Below, piece after piece: positions 8,702 through 18,219 of a stretch of 64,000 nt of DNA; position 1 is the first letter of the stretch; each line of letters opens with the position of its first letter. The notes beneath the pieces were generated by a model. That model did not search any database and was not told the DNA's origin. It was given only the letters and a program-made list of their open reading frames with translations. Position numbers and translations under genes: made by a program. The stretch comes from CAWANF01 sp963783355 (GTDB taxonomy: Bacteria > Bacteroidota > Rhodothermia > Balneolales > DATFMH01): assembly GCA_963783355.1 (NCBI GenBank), contig CAWANF010000001.1:124001-188000 (forward strand). The letters are read 5' to 3'.

Positions 8702-10198
8702 ATGGCTAAAAATAATCGACAAATCTATGATGTGATTGTCATTGGTTCAGGTATGGGAGGCATGACATCAGCGGCGCTGTTATCTAAAAAAGGATACAGA
8801 GTACTTGTTTTGGAAGCGGCAAGCGTACCCGGAGGATGCAGTTCTTCGTTTTACCGGAAGGGATTTATATTTGAATCCGGTGCCACCACATTGATGGGTT
8901 TCGACGAGAATCAACCCATGAGAATGCTGGAAAAAGAAACGGGCATAATCATACCACGTAAAGTTATTAATCCCGCCATGGTGGTTTATCAAAATGGGAA
9001 TAAGATTATACGTTATAATGACCGGGAAATATGGATTGAACATGTTTCCAAAATCTTCAGAAAGGCTGATGCTCAGCGAAAATTCTGGAATCTTTGTTTC
9101 AGGATTTCTGATAAAGTGTGGAAAGCAGCAGCTGTAAGCCGGACTTTTCCTCCAAATAATTTGAAAGACATTGTAACTCTGATAAAAAAGAATGACTGGC
9201 GTGATACCGGACTTTTACGTTATGCCTTTAAATCGGCCAGGGATGTAGCTCGGGGATTCGGATTGAAGGATGAGGTATTCACCTCCTTTTTGGACGAGCA
9301 GCTGATAATTTCGACGCAATCCAAAGCAGTAGATACTCCATTTTTAGTTGGCGCTCTTGGTTTAACATACACCAATTATACAAATTATTATATTCCGGGT
9401 GGAATGATCGAAATGGTGAAAATCATTCAGAAAGGTATAGAAGAATCGGGTTCAGAAGTGAGGATGAGGCAACGTGTTGCCAAAGTACAAAAAGATCCGG
9501 ATGGTTTATTTTCGGTCGTAACTTCAAATGATGAGGTATATCGGGCAAAAAAAGTAATAGCGAATATTCCGGTATGGAATCTGCCGAAATTGACAAGTAA
9601 TAAGATTCGTGATTACTTTGAAAAGGAATCTCAAAAATTTTCGGAAGCCTGGGGTGCTTTCACCATGGGGATTGTCACGGATGATAGTTATCCGGATGAC
9701 ATGCCATTACATCATCAAATAATTTTACCGGAAAACCAGAAAATCCCCGAAATTGGTGCAACATCCGTGTTTATTTCTTTTTCTATGCAAGGAGATACAA
9801 AGAGAGCTAAAGACGGATATCGTGTGCTAAATATTTCGGCACATACTAATCCCGAAATTTGGTTTTCGATGCAAGAGAAATATGATGAAATGAGGGCCAG
9901 TGTGGAGGAGGCCATAATCTCAATTCTCAAGGAAAAATTGCCCGGATTTGCGGATTCGAATATTCAACAATATTATTCGGCTACGCCGGTAAGCTGGCAA
10001 AACTGGATTTATCGCTTTAATGGCAGAGTTGGCGGTATTCCTCAAAATATGAAACGGCTGCCATGGGACTGGACTCCGAATAAATCAAAATGGGATGGTT
10101 TTTATTTATGCGGCGATACCGTATTTCCAGGTCAAGGTATCCCAGGCGTAACTTTAAGTGGATTTAACGTATATTATAAAATAACAAATCAGGAATAA
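8702..10198 (+). CDS. Phytoene desaturase/CrtI-like FAD-dependent oxidoreductase
   Basis: FAD-binding oxidoreductase of 498 residues. The N-terminus has the dinucleotide-binding fold (VIVIGSGMGGMTSAALLSKKGYRVLVLE, about residues 11-38) followed by PGGCSSSF. The C-terminus has the family FAD motif GFYLCGDTVFPGQGIPGVTLSG. This is the carotenoid desaturase/isomerase superfamily (CrtI, CrtD, CRTISO, retinol saturase). No other carotenoid gene (crtB, crtY) is in the window, so the substrate cannot be told. It is followed 24 bases later by a rhomboid gene, perhaps co-transcribed. Confidence 0.8.
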   Translation: MAKNNRQIYDVIVIGSGMGGMTSAALLSKKGYRVLVLEAASVPGGCSSSFYRKGFIFESGATTLMGFDENQPMRMLEKETGIIIPRKVINPAMVVYQNGNKIIRYNDREIWIEHVSKIFRKADAQRKFWNLCFRISDKVWKAAAVSRTFPPNNLKDIVTLIKKNDWRDTGLLRYAFKSARDVARGFGLKDEVFTSFLDEQLIISTQSKAVDTPFLVGALGLTYTNYTNYYIPGGMIEMVKIIQKGIEESGSEVRMRQRVAKVQKDPDGLFSVVTSNDEVYRAKKVIANIPVWNLPKLTSNKIRDYFEKESQKFSEAWGAFTMGIVTDDSYPDDMPLHHQIILPENQKIPEIGATSVFISFSMQGDTKRAKDGYRVLNISAHTNPEIWFSMQEKYDEMRASVEEAIISILKEKLPGFADSNIQQYYSATPVSWQNWIYRFNGRVGGIPQNMKRLPWDWTPNKSKWDGFYLCGDTVFPGQGIPGVTLSGFNVYYKITNQE

Positions 10199-10222
10199 TT
10201 CAATTAATACGGATCTTTACTT

Positions 10223-10846
10223 TTGGATACTCAATCTTCCAATTATCAACCAAATACTCGTTTATCGTTTTTTCCTCCCGCCATTAAACACTTGTTAATT
10301 ATTAATATACTCGTATTCGTAGCTTTGAATACGCCGGTAATAAGTATATTTATTTTCAAGTATGGAGCTTTATGGCCAATTAATTCAGGCATGTTCTATC
10401 CCTGGCAGCTTGTAACTTATTTGTTTTTACATGGAGGAATAGCCCATATCTTTTTTAACCTTTTTGCCTTGTGGCTGTTTGGGCAGGGGATAGAAAATCT
10501 ATGGGGGACCAAACGCTTTGTGATTTACTATTTCATTTGCGGGGTCGGGGCGGCAGTCATACAATTAATAATCGGCGCAGGCGGAGCTCCGGTGATTGGG
10601 GCTTCAGGAGCTATCTTTGGGGTTTTAATTGCTTTTGGAATGATGTTTCCGGATCAGTATATCTATTTGATTATTCCTCCGATTCCAATGAAAGCCAAAT
10701 ATTTTGTTATTATTTATGGTGGTATTGAACTTATCAGTGGAGTTACTAATTCCAGTCCGGGTATTGCCCATTTTGCCCATTTGGGAGGCATGCTTTTTGG
10801 TTTTATCATGATTAAATATTGGAGATATAAAGGGGTTTTGTATTAG
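10223..10846 (+). CDS. Rhomboid-family intramembrane serine protease (first of two)
   Basis: Six-TM membrane protease of 207 residues. The catalytic dyad is Ser128 in GASGAIFG and His186 in HFAHLGG; the conserved HxxxN of helix 2 is in HGGIAHIFFN. The start is a TTG at 10223: no in-frame ATG occurs before the second membrane region, and the upstream sequence has no better start. The substrate is unknown. A second, diverged rhomboid follows after 170 bases. Confidence 0.88.
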   Translation: MDTQSSNYQPNTRLSFFPPAIKHLLIINILVFVALNTPVISIFIFKYGALWPINSGMFYPWQLVTYLFLHGGIAHIFFNLFALWLFGQGIENLWGTKRFVIYYFICGVGAAVIQLIIGAGGAPVIGASGAIFGVLIAFGMMFPDQYIYLIIPPIPMKAKYFVIIYGGIELISGVTNSSPGIAHFAHLGGMLFGFIMIKYWRYKGVLY

Positions 10847-11015
10847 GATTACATAATATCAGTCGCAATTTGGGTAAAAAGGTTGATCATTAGAATAATT
10901 ATAAAGTTCAAATAGCGTTTAAAAACTGATATAGAATTGGAAGATTATTAATTTACCTATGGTTAAGGTTTATCCCAACCTGGCAGAAGAATAGCTCTAA
11001 TAAGTAGTACGCGAT

Positions 11016-11858
11016 ATGTATAATGAGTCTTTTGGTAGTGCAATGAAACGCAGTTTTATGAACTGGCCTGTCGCATTGCGTACCATTATAGCAGTTAATG
11101 TTTTTATTTTTATTATTCAGGCAGTCGGTGGAACCGTATTGGATAATTATATCATCCAGTATTTTGCGTTAATAACCGATTTTCATTCCGGACTGTTGCA
11201 GCCGTGGCGTTTGATTTCCTATATGTTTTTGCACGCTTCGGTATGGCATATTCTGTTTAACATGTTGTGGTTATGGTGGATGGGGCGCCCGGTCGAAGAA
11301 ACCCTGGGCTCAAGGGTTTTCCTGGTAATTTATTTCGGTTCGGGTATTGGCGGCGCGCTTATAAATATCATGCTGAGTCCCCTGATTGGAAGCAGTATTG
11401 TTATAGGCGCTTCGGGAGCCGTGTTCGGTATCATGGTAGCCTTCGCTGTTTTATATCCACGAATGCCCATTATGCTACTTTTTCTGCCTCCCATTGAAGC
11501 ACGATATGTAGTTGGCGGCCTTATTGCACTGGAAGTATTATTCATGGGATCCGGTGGACATGTAGCACGTATGGTTCATCTGGGAGGTGCCCTTTGCGGT
11601 TATTTATTAATGAAAACATATTACAAAGGATATGATTTCAACAGACTATTTTCGGCTTTTGATAATTTTATGGCAAAAGAAAGAGACAAAACCCCAAAAA
11701 GAAATGTAAATATGCACGCTGTTGATGATGCTGAAATCATCGAAGAGAAAGATCAGAGTGAATTGGATCGGATACTCGATAAAATTTCTAAAACCGGCTA
11801 CGAAGGTTTAACAGACGATGAAAAACGAATCCTTTTTGAACTAAGTAAAAGATCCTGA
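11016..11858 (+). CDS. Rhomboid-family protease with C-terminal DUF6576-like tail
   Basis: Six-TM rhomboid of 280 residues with Ser133 (GASGAVFG), His188 (MVHLGG) and the HxxxN motif (HASVWHILFN). After the membrane domain a charged linker leads to a short helical module (LDRILDKISKTGYEGLTDDEKRI split around residues 246-270), a tail common in Bacteroidetes rhomboids. The tandem pair suggests duplication followed by divergence, or two substrates. ispG starts 63 bases downstream in the same direction. Confidence 0.88.
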   Translation: MYNESFGSAMKRSFMNWPVALRTIIAVNVFIFIIQAVGGTVLDNYIIQYFALITDFHSGLLQPWRLISYMFLHASVWHILFNMLWLWWMGRPVEETLGSRVFLVIYFGSGIGGALINIMLSPLIGSSIVIGASGAVFGIMVAFAVLYPRMPIMLLFLPPIEARYVVGGLIALEVLFMGSGGHVARMVHLGGALCGYLLMKTYYKGYDFNRLFSAFDNFMAKERDKTPKRNVNMHAVDDAEIIEEKDQSELDRILDKISKTGYEGLTDDEKRILFELSKRS

Positions 11859-11921
11859 GGTTTAGCATATTAACTGCAGGTCAATTCAGACGGTAATTTT
11901 TACAAGAAGTAGCAAAGAAAT

Positions 11922-13157
11922 ATGAATCCTATTAAAAGAAGAGAATCCATTGCTGTAAAAGTAGGAAATGTTCAGGTCGGTGGTGGAGCGCCAATTGTTG
12001 TTCAGTCAATGACCAATACGGATACAGCTGATGTTGACGAAACGGTTGAACAGATTATTCGCTTACACGATTCTGGTTCTGAGCTGGTTCGAATTACTGT
12101 TAACAACAAACAGGCGGCACAGGCTGTACCCTTCATCATCGATAAGCTGACTAAAAAGAATGTTGAAGTTCCGGTAATTGGCGATTTTCATTACAATGGA
12201 CATGTATTATTGACTCAATTCCCTGACTGCGCCAAAGCACTGGCAAAATATCGGATTAATCCGGGAAATACAGGAACCAGAACCCGGGATGAAAATTTTT
12301 GCACTATTGTCGAACAGGCAGTGAAGTGGGATAAGCCGGTTCGTATTGGCGTCAACTGGGGATCTCTGGATCAGCAATTGCTGGCTGAAAAAATGGATTA
12401 TAATAACAGCTTATCCGAACCGAAATCGTCCAAGGAAGTGATGATCGATACGATGATTGAAAGTGCGATTCGATCAACTAAATTGGCTGAAGAAGTCGGG
12501 TTGCCGCATGATCATATTATAGTAAGCTGCAAGATTTCAGGAGTCCAGGATTTAATTACTGTTTATCGTCGTTTAGCTGCTGAATGCGATTTCCCTCTTC
12601 ATCTTGGGTTAACAGAAGCCGGTATGGGGATGAAAGGGATGGTTGCGAGCGCTGCCGCCCTTTCTGTGTTGTTGCAGGAGGGAATCGGCGATACGATTCG
12701 TGTTTCACTGACACCAATGCCCGGCGGTGATCGTGCAGAGGAGGTTCGGGTTTCCCAGCAGATACTTCAATCATTAGGAATAAGAAATTTTCTTCCGCAG
12801 GTAACTGCGTGTCCCGGGTGTGGACGAACAAAAAGCACGTATTTCCAGGAACTGGCAGATGAAATACAAACCTATATCGTCGAAATGATGCCGGTATGGC
12901 GACAAATATATCCCGGAGTGCAGGATATGAAAGTTGCCGTTATGGGCTGTGTAGTAAATGGCCCCGGTGAATCCAAACATGCAAATATCGGTATTTCATT
13001 ACCAGGGACATTCGAGGAACCGAAGGCCCCTGTTTATATTGACGGTGAACATTATACTACACTGGCCGGTGATTATATTGGAAAAGAGTTTAAAAAACTC
13101 CTGGAAACCTACATTGTTTCCAATTTTGGGGAAAGTAAAGCGGTTACAAATATATAA
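11922..13157 (+). CDS. ispG: 4-Hydroxy-3-methylbut-2-enyl diphosphate synthase (IspG/GcpE)
   Basis: Iron-sulfur enzyme of the non-mevalonate isoprenoid pathway, converting MEcPP to HMBPP. The N-terminal TIM barrel starts with PIVVQSMTNTDTADVDET and includes the RINPGNTG block; the C-terminal [4Fe-4S] domain has the ligands in ACPGCGRT (about residues 301-308) and MGCVVNGPGES (about 345). The 411-residue length matches the compact bacterial form; the large insertion domain usual in Bacteroidetes and Chlorobi is absent. A clear terminator follows. Confidence 0.96.
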   Translation: MNPIKRRESIAVKVGNVQVGGGAPIVVQSMTNTDTADVDETVEQIIRLHDSGSELVRITVNNKQAAQAVPFIIDKLTKKNVEVPVIGDFHYNGHVLLTQFPDCAKALAKYRINPGNTGTRTRDENFCTIVEQAVKWDKPVRIGVNWGSLDQQLLAEKMDYNNSLSEPKSSKEVMIDTMIESAIRSTKLAEEVGLPHDHIIVSCKISGVQDLITVYRRLAAECDFPLHLGLTEAGMGMKGMVASAAALSVLLQEGIGDTIRVSLTPMPGGDRAEEVRVSQQILQSLGIRNFLPQVTACPGCGRTKSTYFQELADEIQTYIVEMMPVWRQIYPGVQDMKVAVMGCVVNGPGESKHANIGISLPGTFEEPKAPVYIDGEHYTTLAGDYIGKEFKKLLETYIVSNFGESKAVTNI

Positions 13158-13254
13158 TTAAAACCATTTCAAGCGAGATAAAGCGTCATAAGGACACTAG
13201 TTAATTTACATTAGATTACATTTAAATCTGTTCAGCATATTATTATTCTTTATT

Positions 13255-13287
13255 AAAGCAGGACCTTATACACGGCCTGCTTTTTTT
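13255..13287 (+). terminator. ispG: Rho-independent terminator after ispG
   Basis: AAAGCAGG at 13255-13262 pairs with CCTGCTTT at 13276-13283 around a 13-base loop, followed directly by a T-run to 13287. It lies about 100 bases after the ispG stop. Confidence 0.8.
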
Positions 13288-13457
13288 GTTTATATCCTTT
13301 CTTCTTTTGTATCAATAGATTACGGTATATTATATAAGCATGAATTTTAAAAAAAAGGAATTATCTGGAAAGGATTAAGGCCAATATCTCTTTCGGAAAA
13401 TTATCAATAGTTAGGATTTTGAAATTTGTAAAATAACTAAAAATAAATATTGCTTAA

Positions 13458-13471
13458 TGTAAGCGCTTTCA
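13458..13471 (+). promoter_or_regulatory. LacI-family operator-like palindrome (cre type)
   Basis: TGTAAGCGCTTTCA is a near-perfect palindrome with the central CG typical of LacI/GalR-family operators and fits the general cre pattern TGWAANCGNTNWCA. It lies about 150 bases before the first gene of the glucan locus. A related core (AAAAGCGCTTTT) occurs before the SusC-type gene at 62725. The likely ligand is the LacI-type protein encoded at 25261-26280; this is inference. Confidence 0.55.
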
Positions 13472-13501
13472 TTATACTTTAAAAAGTAGTACTAAAATGT
13501 A

Positions 13502-13530
13502 TCGAATAATCGGCTTGCCACACTATTCGA
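13502..13530 (+). repeat. Inverted repeat in the leader
   Basis: TCGAATA at 13502-13508 and TATTCGA at 13524-13530 with a 15-base spacer, just before the strong GGAGGA ribosome-binding sequence of the short leader ORF. It could be a second operator or an RNA hairpin that affects translation of the leader. Confidence 0.35.
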
Positions 13531-13545
13531 GAATGGAGGAATATA

Positions 13546-13590
13546 ATGTACTACTTCTTATGTAACACTTTATTTATTAATGATTTCTGA
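13546..13590 (+). CDS. Possible 14-residue leader peptide
   Basis: ATG at 13546 has one of the best ribosome-binding sequences in the window (GGAGGA, 6 bases upstream) but encodes only MYYFLCNTLFINDF before a TGA at 13588-13590. The parvulin gene starts 15-24 bases downstream. Strong initiation on a tiny ORF, just before an operon whose own first gene also starts close by, suggests a leader peptide or translational coupling. There is no run of one regulatory amino acid, so classic attenuation is not evident. Confidence 0.3.
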   Translation: MYYFLCNTLFINDF

Positions 13591-13614
13591 GTTTTTTAAT
13601 TCAGGATGGGGGAA

Positions 13615-15309
13615 ATGGTATATCGAAGAGTGCTATATATAATCTGGGCCACATTTCTGTTTGTCGCATGTAACAGTACTCAAAAGAAGACTGTGGATGA
13701 TGATGTTTTGGCGTCTATTGAAGGATTAAAAGTAACCAAAGAGGATTTTTCGGCTTCTTTCAAGCGCTACTATTATAAAACAGGCCAATCGATACCGGTA
13801 AATCCCGTGACCATGAAAGCAATATTCGATGGCGAATTTAACACCTATGTCCTGGTAGCCTATGCCCGGGATAAAGGTTGGTATGACGACTCGGAAAGTG
13901 AATATGAACGACAGCTCATTAACAGAAGGGTATTTACTGACGAGTATTTAAAACATTTCGTTCAGGATACGGTCGAAGTAACTGATAAAGATACAAGGGA
14001 GTTGTTTTACCGTTTTAACACAGTCCTGAAAGCCTCGCACCTTTATTCTCATACAAAAAAAGGGATAGATTCGCTTTATAATTTATTACAAAGGGGAGCT
14101 TCGTTTAAAGATTTAGCAAAAAGTGATTTTAAAAATGCCTACCTGGCTAATCATGGGGGGGATGTCGGGACTTTCTCGGTAGATCAAATGGACATTTCGT
14201 TTGAGAATGCCGCTTATAATCTGAATATAGGCCAATATTCAAAGCCGGTGAGGACATCACAGGGGTACAGCATTGTTAAGTTAACCGGTAAATTCACTAA
14301 GCCAATCATGACTGAAGATCAATATGACAATCAGATTAATAATCTTCGGGCCTTCGCCTTAAAACGCAAGAGAGAATTGGCCACCCGTAAAAATTTGCAG
14401 GATGTTATTCAAAAGATAAATATCAATGAAAACCTGGTTCATGAGCTTTGGAATAAAATTCAGCCCCAATCAGACAAATTTGACCGGAATGATTATGAAT
14501 CCGGCACCTTGAGCATTCAAATTGGAGGTTTAGCAGAAACTCAGTTTTCCAATCTGAATGGTTTTTCTTTTACAGGTCAGGATATTTTAAGAGAAGCATT
14601 CTTTACTCCTTTAAAGGAACGTACTGAAATTAAGGAATTTTACCAGTTTGACAATTTGATCAAAGGCCTTGCATTTCGGACTTATGCCATTCAACAGTAT
14701 AAAAAATCATCATACACAAATGATCCTGCCGTTTCGGAATCGATTGATCAAACATTTTATGATTATCTGGCCAACCGGGTTTCTGAGCATATCTATAACA
14801 ACATAAAAATTTCTGAAGCTCAGTTACAAACTGAATACAACCAAAATCCCCAACAATATGTGAGTCCCCTGAAATTGAATTTGCAGCGAATCGTTGTGCG
14901 GTCGGAGAAAAAGGGGAACATGATAGTGGAAGAACTGCGTAAAGGAACGGATTTTGTAAAGCTGTTGCGTAAATATTCCATTGATAATGAAGATGTGATG
15001 GTTGACGGGGAACTTGGTTATCGAGGTATCGGTACTTTTGGCACCATGTCATTCAAACTAAAGAATTTGAAGGCCGGGGAAATAGCCGGACCCTTCAAGT
15101 ACACCGTCGGTAAATATTATGTATTCAAATGCCTGGGTCGGAAAGAAGGGAAGCATCTCGATTTTGAAGCAGCTAAGCCTTTAGTAGAAAAAGTCTTGAG
15201 GATGAAATTGCTGAGAGAACATAAGCAAACAATTATTCGTGAGACCAAAGTAAAGCATAACGCTTACGAAGATTTGAAGAAATTAAACAACATAAAAATA
15301 GATATTTAG
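13615..15309 (+). CDS. Parvulin-type peptidyl-prolyl isomerase, lipoprotein
   Basis: Periplasmic or outer-membrane-anchored SurA/PrsA-like foldase. ATG at 13615 is preferred over 13606 because GGGGGA lies in a good position before it and it starts a lipoprotein signal ending in the lipobox FVAC. Two parvulin-like domains are visible: ASHLYSHTKKG to GYSIVKLTGK (about residues 135-220), and a second near residues 420-525 (LNLQRIVVRSEKKG to YYVFKCLGR). The central part is alpha-helical. The TonB receptor gene follows 8 bases later, so this foldase may help fold or export the large surface proteins of this operon. Confidence 0.82.
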   Translation: MVYRRVLYIIWATFLFVACNSTQKKTVDDDVLASIEGLKVTKEDFSASFKRYYYKTGQSIPVNPVTMKAIFDGEFNTYVLVAYARDKGWYDDSESEYERQLINRRVFTDEYLKHFVQDTVEVTDKDTRELFYRFNTVLKASHLYSHTKKGIDSLYNLLQRGASFKDLAKSDFKNAYLANHGGDVGTFSVDQMDISFENAAYNLNIGQYSKPVRTSQGYSIVKLTGKFTKPIMTEDQYDNQINNLRAFALKRKRELATRKNLQDVIQKININENLVHELWNKIQPQSDKFDRNDYESGTLSIQIGGLAETQFSNLNGFSFTGQDILREAFFTPLKERTEIKEFYQFDNLIKGLAFRTYAIQQYKKSSYTNDPAVSESIDQTFYDYLANRVSEHIYNNIKISEAQLQTEYNQNPQQYVSPLKLNLQRIVVRSEKKGNMIVEELRKGTDFVKLLRKYSIDNEDVMVDGELGYRGIGTFGTMSFKLKNLKAGEIAGPFKYTVGKYYVFKCLGRKEGKHLDFEAAKPLVEKVLRMKLLREHKQTIIRETKVKHNAYEDLKKLNNIKIDI

Positions 15310-15317
15310 TAGAGTTC

Positions 15318-18200
15318 ATGAAGTCAACGATTCGAAATCTCCTATTGCTAATTCTGCTACTTGCAGGGGTTACTCCGGTATTAGCACAATCCGGAAAAAT
15401 TACCGGGGTCGTTAAAGACGCTGAAACCGGTGAAGCATTACCTGGTGCTAACGTCATAATTGAGGGGACAACAATTGGTGGATCAACAGATGTAAACGGA
15501 AAATTTATCATCCTTGATGTACACCCGGGGACCTACAACCTGGTCTGTCGATATATTGGTTATGCCACCAGTAAAGTGACGGGGATAGTAGTCCGAACTG
15601 AATTGACAACAACAGTTAATTTTGGTCTAAAAATTGAGACTGTTAAAGGCCAGGAGATCGTCGTTCAGGCTAAACAACCGTTGGTTTTAAAGGATGTGAC
15701 GAGTTCTGAAGCGCGGGTTAACAGCCAGGAAATTAAAAAATTACCTGTTCAGGAACTTAGTGACGTTGTCCGGTTGCAGGCGGGGGTTAGTGTCGATAAC
15801 GGGGGCGGTATCCACATTCGTGGCGGCCGGTCATCCGAAGTATCGTACATCGTAGATGGAATTCCGGTAACAGATAACTATGACCATAGTAATGGTTTAA
15901 GAATTGAAAATAACTCCGTTCAGGAACTACAGGTTATTTCCGGAACATTTAATGCCGAATATGGTCAGGCTATGTCCGGTATCATCAATATTGTAACAAA
16001 AGCCGGTTCCAATGACTTTCAAGCCAACGTCAGGGGATTCACAGGAAATTATCTGACGGGGCTGGGCTCTATTTACGATGGTATCCCATCTGATGTCAAG
16101 CAATTTAAACCCTATGGCCAGTATGATGTCAGTGCCGATGTTTCCGGTCCGATTATCAAAAACAAACTTACCTTTTTCGTAACAGGCCGCAAGTTCAGAA
16201 ATGACGGCTGGTTATATGGCAGAAATGAATATTCCAATCACGGTCCCTACCATGATACACTGGCAGCCGGTGAAAGCATTGATAATTACCTGACAAATTA
16301 TGGGGAAAAAGTAGATCTAAATAAGCCATGGTATACTTTAACTCAAGATACGATTAAGGGTAAAGCACTTCAGATTTTAAGGGATACCGGTATGCGTGAC
16401 AGCTCTCTTGTTCCAATGAATCATTATGATTCATACAGTGCTCAGGGAAATATACAGTTTAATGCAGCCAAGTTCCTTCGTTTTAACCTGATTGGAGCAT
16501 ACGGAAATGATCATGGAGTGAATTATGATCACGGTAACCGTTTAAATCCATATGGCATACCTACATATTATGGAGAGAATTTTGCTTTAAATCTTAAAAC
16601 GACCATCACGCCAAGTAACAGAACTTATGTAACGGTAAATGCCGCTGTAAAAAGTAATCGTTATAAAAATTATCAATATGCCGATCCTTTTGATCCGCGG
16701 TATTTCAATTACGATGATATCTCAAAATATGGTGGGATATCGAGCCGGAATTATCAATTCAACCAGTTGGGAACCAATAATTCCCGATTCAAAAGGAGAA
16801 CCCGTTCCCTCATCCTGAAAGGTCAAATCGCAAGCCAGGTAACGGATCAACATTTTGTTAAAGCAGGTATAGAATTAGAAGCAGATCAGCTTGATTATGA
16901 AAATATCAATTTGCAGCCATTAGATCCGAATGCAGGTATCGTACTGCCTTCCTACATTCCAGCTGATCAGGCTCGTTTTCATGAATTGGGAATTCCACCC
17001 CTCAATACGGTAAACCATAGTAAATACACGAAGAAACCGTATATATTAAGCAGTTATATTCAGGATAAAATCGAATATAAAAACCTCATTGTAAATATTG
17101 GTTTTCGTTTCGATTACTTCCAGCCAAATGCACAAATTCCGGCCGATCCGATGGATCCGGATATCACAAATCCAATATTAGCGAAGAACCAGGCAAAGAC
17201 CCTGGCAGAAAGAGAAACCTATTGGTGGAAGCCGGCCAAAGCTAAATATCAATTGAGCCCGAGACTAGGTATTGCATATCCTATTTCTGCGAATGGTGTC
17301 ATCCATTTTTCGTATGGTTATTTCTTCCAGATGCCATCTTATTCGTATCTGTATTCGAACAGTCAGATAATTTTGCCACAAAGCAGTGGTATCTACGGAA
17401 TTTTTGGGAATTCGGATTTAAAACCTGAAAGCACGGTTCAATATGAGCTCGGCCTTAAGCAGCAAATATTTGCCGGAACCGCTATCGAAGTTACCGGATT
17501 TTATAAAGATACACGAAATTACGTTTCTTCAGGTATAATTGATCGGACATATAATCCAACGGTGCGCTATGGAACCTGGATTAATCGTGACTATTCAAAC
17601 ACGAAGGGACTCACATTTTCATTGAATCAAAATGTGACACAGAAGTTTAATATCAATATTGATTACACTTACACCAAAGCAGAAGGAAGCAATTCTGATC
17701 CAAGCGCCGCATTCTTTTTAGCGACTTCATCGGGTAATACTTCCGGCCAGTCCTTAACGAAATTTATTCGTGTTTTGAACTGGGATCGTAGCAGCATACT
17801 TAACACGGCCATGTATTATACTGAAAGAACCTGGGGCACGGATATGATTGCACGGTTTCAAACCGGTACTCCATACACTCCGTCAACTCCATTTACCGTC
17901 CGTCATGGTCCCACCGCTTCACAACGTGATTTAACGAACACAGCCAGGTATCCGAGCCAGTTTTCTATCGATATGAATGCGTATAAGAATTTCAAATTTA
18001 AAAACGGTGCGAATATCAAACTGTTTTTGAATGTGTATAACCTGCTTGGCAGCAAGTTGGTAACGAATGTTTATAGTGATTCGGGAGAGCCAAACAGGCC
18101 ATTGATTATTCCGGAGGGAGCACAACCGGGGTATCTGACTAATCCAAGTTTTTATGCAGAACCGAGAAGGATTCAAATTGGTGCAGAAATTTCATTCTAA
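15318..18200 (+). CDS. TonB-dependent receptor with carboxypeptidase-regulatory-like N-domain
   Basis: Outer-membrane receptor of 960 residues. Signal peptide (about residues 1-23, ending in VLAQ), a carboxypeptidase-D regulatory-like beta-sandwich (KITGVVKDAETGEALPGANV, about 27-110), plug domain with RGGRSSEVSYIVDGIPV and a TonB-plug region to about 235, then a long beta-barrel ending in the aromatic-type C-terminus GAEISF. It is encoded between a foldase and a large secreted protein in one operon. The substrate is not shown by the sequence; the amylases downstream make an oligosaccharide likely. No SusD-like partner is in this operon. Confidence 0.88.
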   Translation: MKSTIRNLLLLILLLAGVTPVLAQSGKITGVVKDAETGEALPGANVIIEGTTIGGSTDVNGKFIILDVHPGTYNLVCRYIGYATSKVTGIVVRTELTTTVNFGLKIETVKGQEIVVQAKQPLVLKDVTSSEARVNSQEIKKLPVQELSDVVRLQAGVSVDNGGGIHIRGGRSSEVSYIVDGIPVTDNYDHSNGLRIENNSVQELQVISGTFNAEYGQAMSGIINIVTKAGSNDFQANVRGFTGNYLTGLGSIYDGIPSDVKQFKPYGQYDVSADVSGPIIKNKLTFFVTGRKFRNDGWLYGRNEYSNHGPYHDTLAAGESIDNYLTNYGEKVDLNKPWYTLTQDTIKGKALQILRDTGMRDSSLVPMNHYDSYSAQGNIQFNAAKFLRFNLIGAYGNDHGVNYDHGNRLNPYGIPTYYGENFALNLKTTITPSNRTYVTVNAAVKSNRYKNYQYADPFDPRYFNYDDISKYGGISSRNYQFNQLGTNNSRFKRRTRSLILKGQIASQVTDQHFVKAGIELEADQLDYENINLQPLDPNAGIVLPSYIPADQARFHELGIPPLNTVNHSKYTKKPYILSSYIQDKIEYKNLIVNIGFRFDYFQPNAQIPADPMDPDITNPILAKNQAKTLAERETYWWKPAKAKYQLSPRLGIAYPISANGVIHFSYGYFFQMPSYSYLYSNSQIILPQSSGIYGIFGNSDLKPESTVQYELGLKQQIFAGTAIEVTGFYKDTRNYVSSGIIDRTYNPTVRYGTWINRDYSNTKGLTFSLNQNVTQKFNINIDYTYTKAEGSNSDPSAAFFLATSSGNTSGQSLTKFIRVLNWDRSSILNTAMYYTERTWGTDMIARFQTGTPYTPSTPFTVRHGPTASQRDLTNTARYPSQFSIDMNAYKNFKFKNGANIKLFLNVYNLLGSKLVTNVYSDSGEPNRPLIIPEGAQPGYLTNPSFYAEPRRIQIGAEISF

Positions 18201-18219
18201 AAAGCTATCAGATAAGTTG

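Larger units (their letters stand above)
13158..13605. other. Intergenic region with terminator, operator-like site and leader ORF
   Basis: The 448 bases between ispG and the parvulin gene hold a terminator (13255-13287), an AAGCGCTTT palindrome (13458-13471), an inverted repeat (13502-13530) and a 14-codon ORF with a strong Shine-Dalgarno sequence (13546-13590). Nothing else with coding character was found. The layout resembles a regulated promoter with a structured leader for the glucan locus. Confidence 0.6.
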
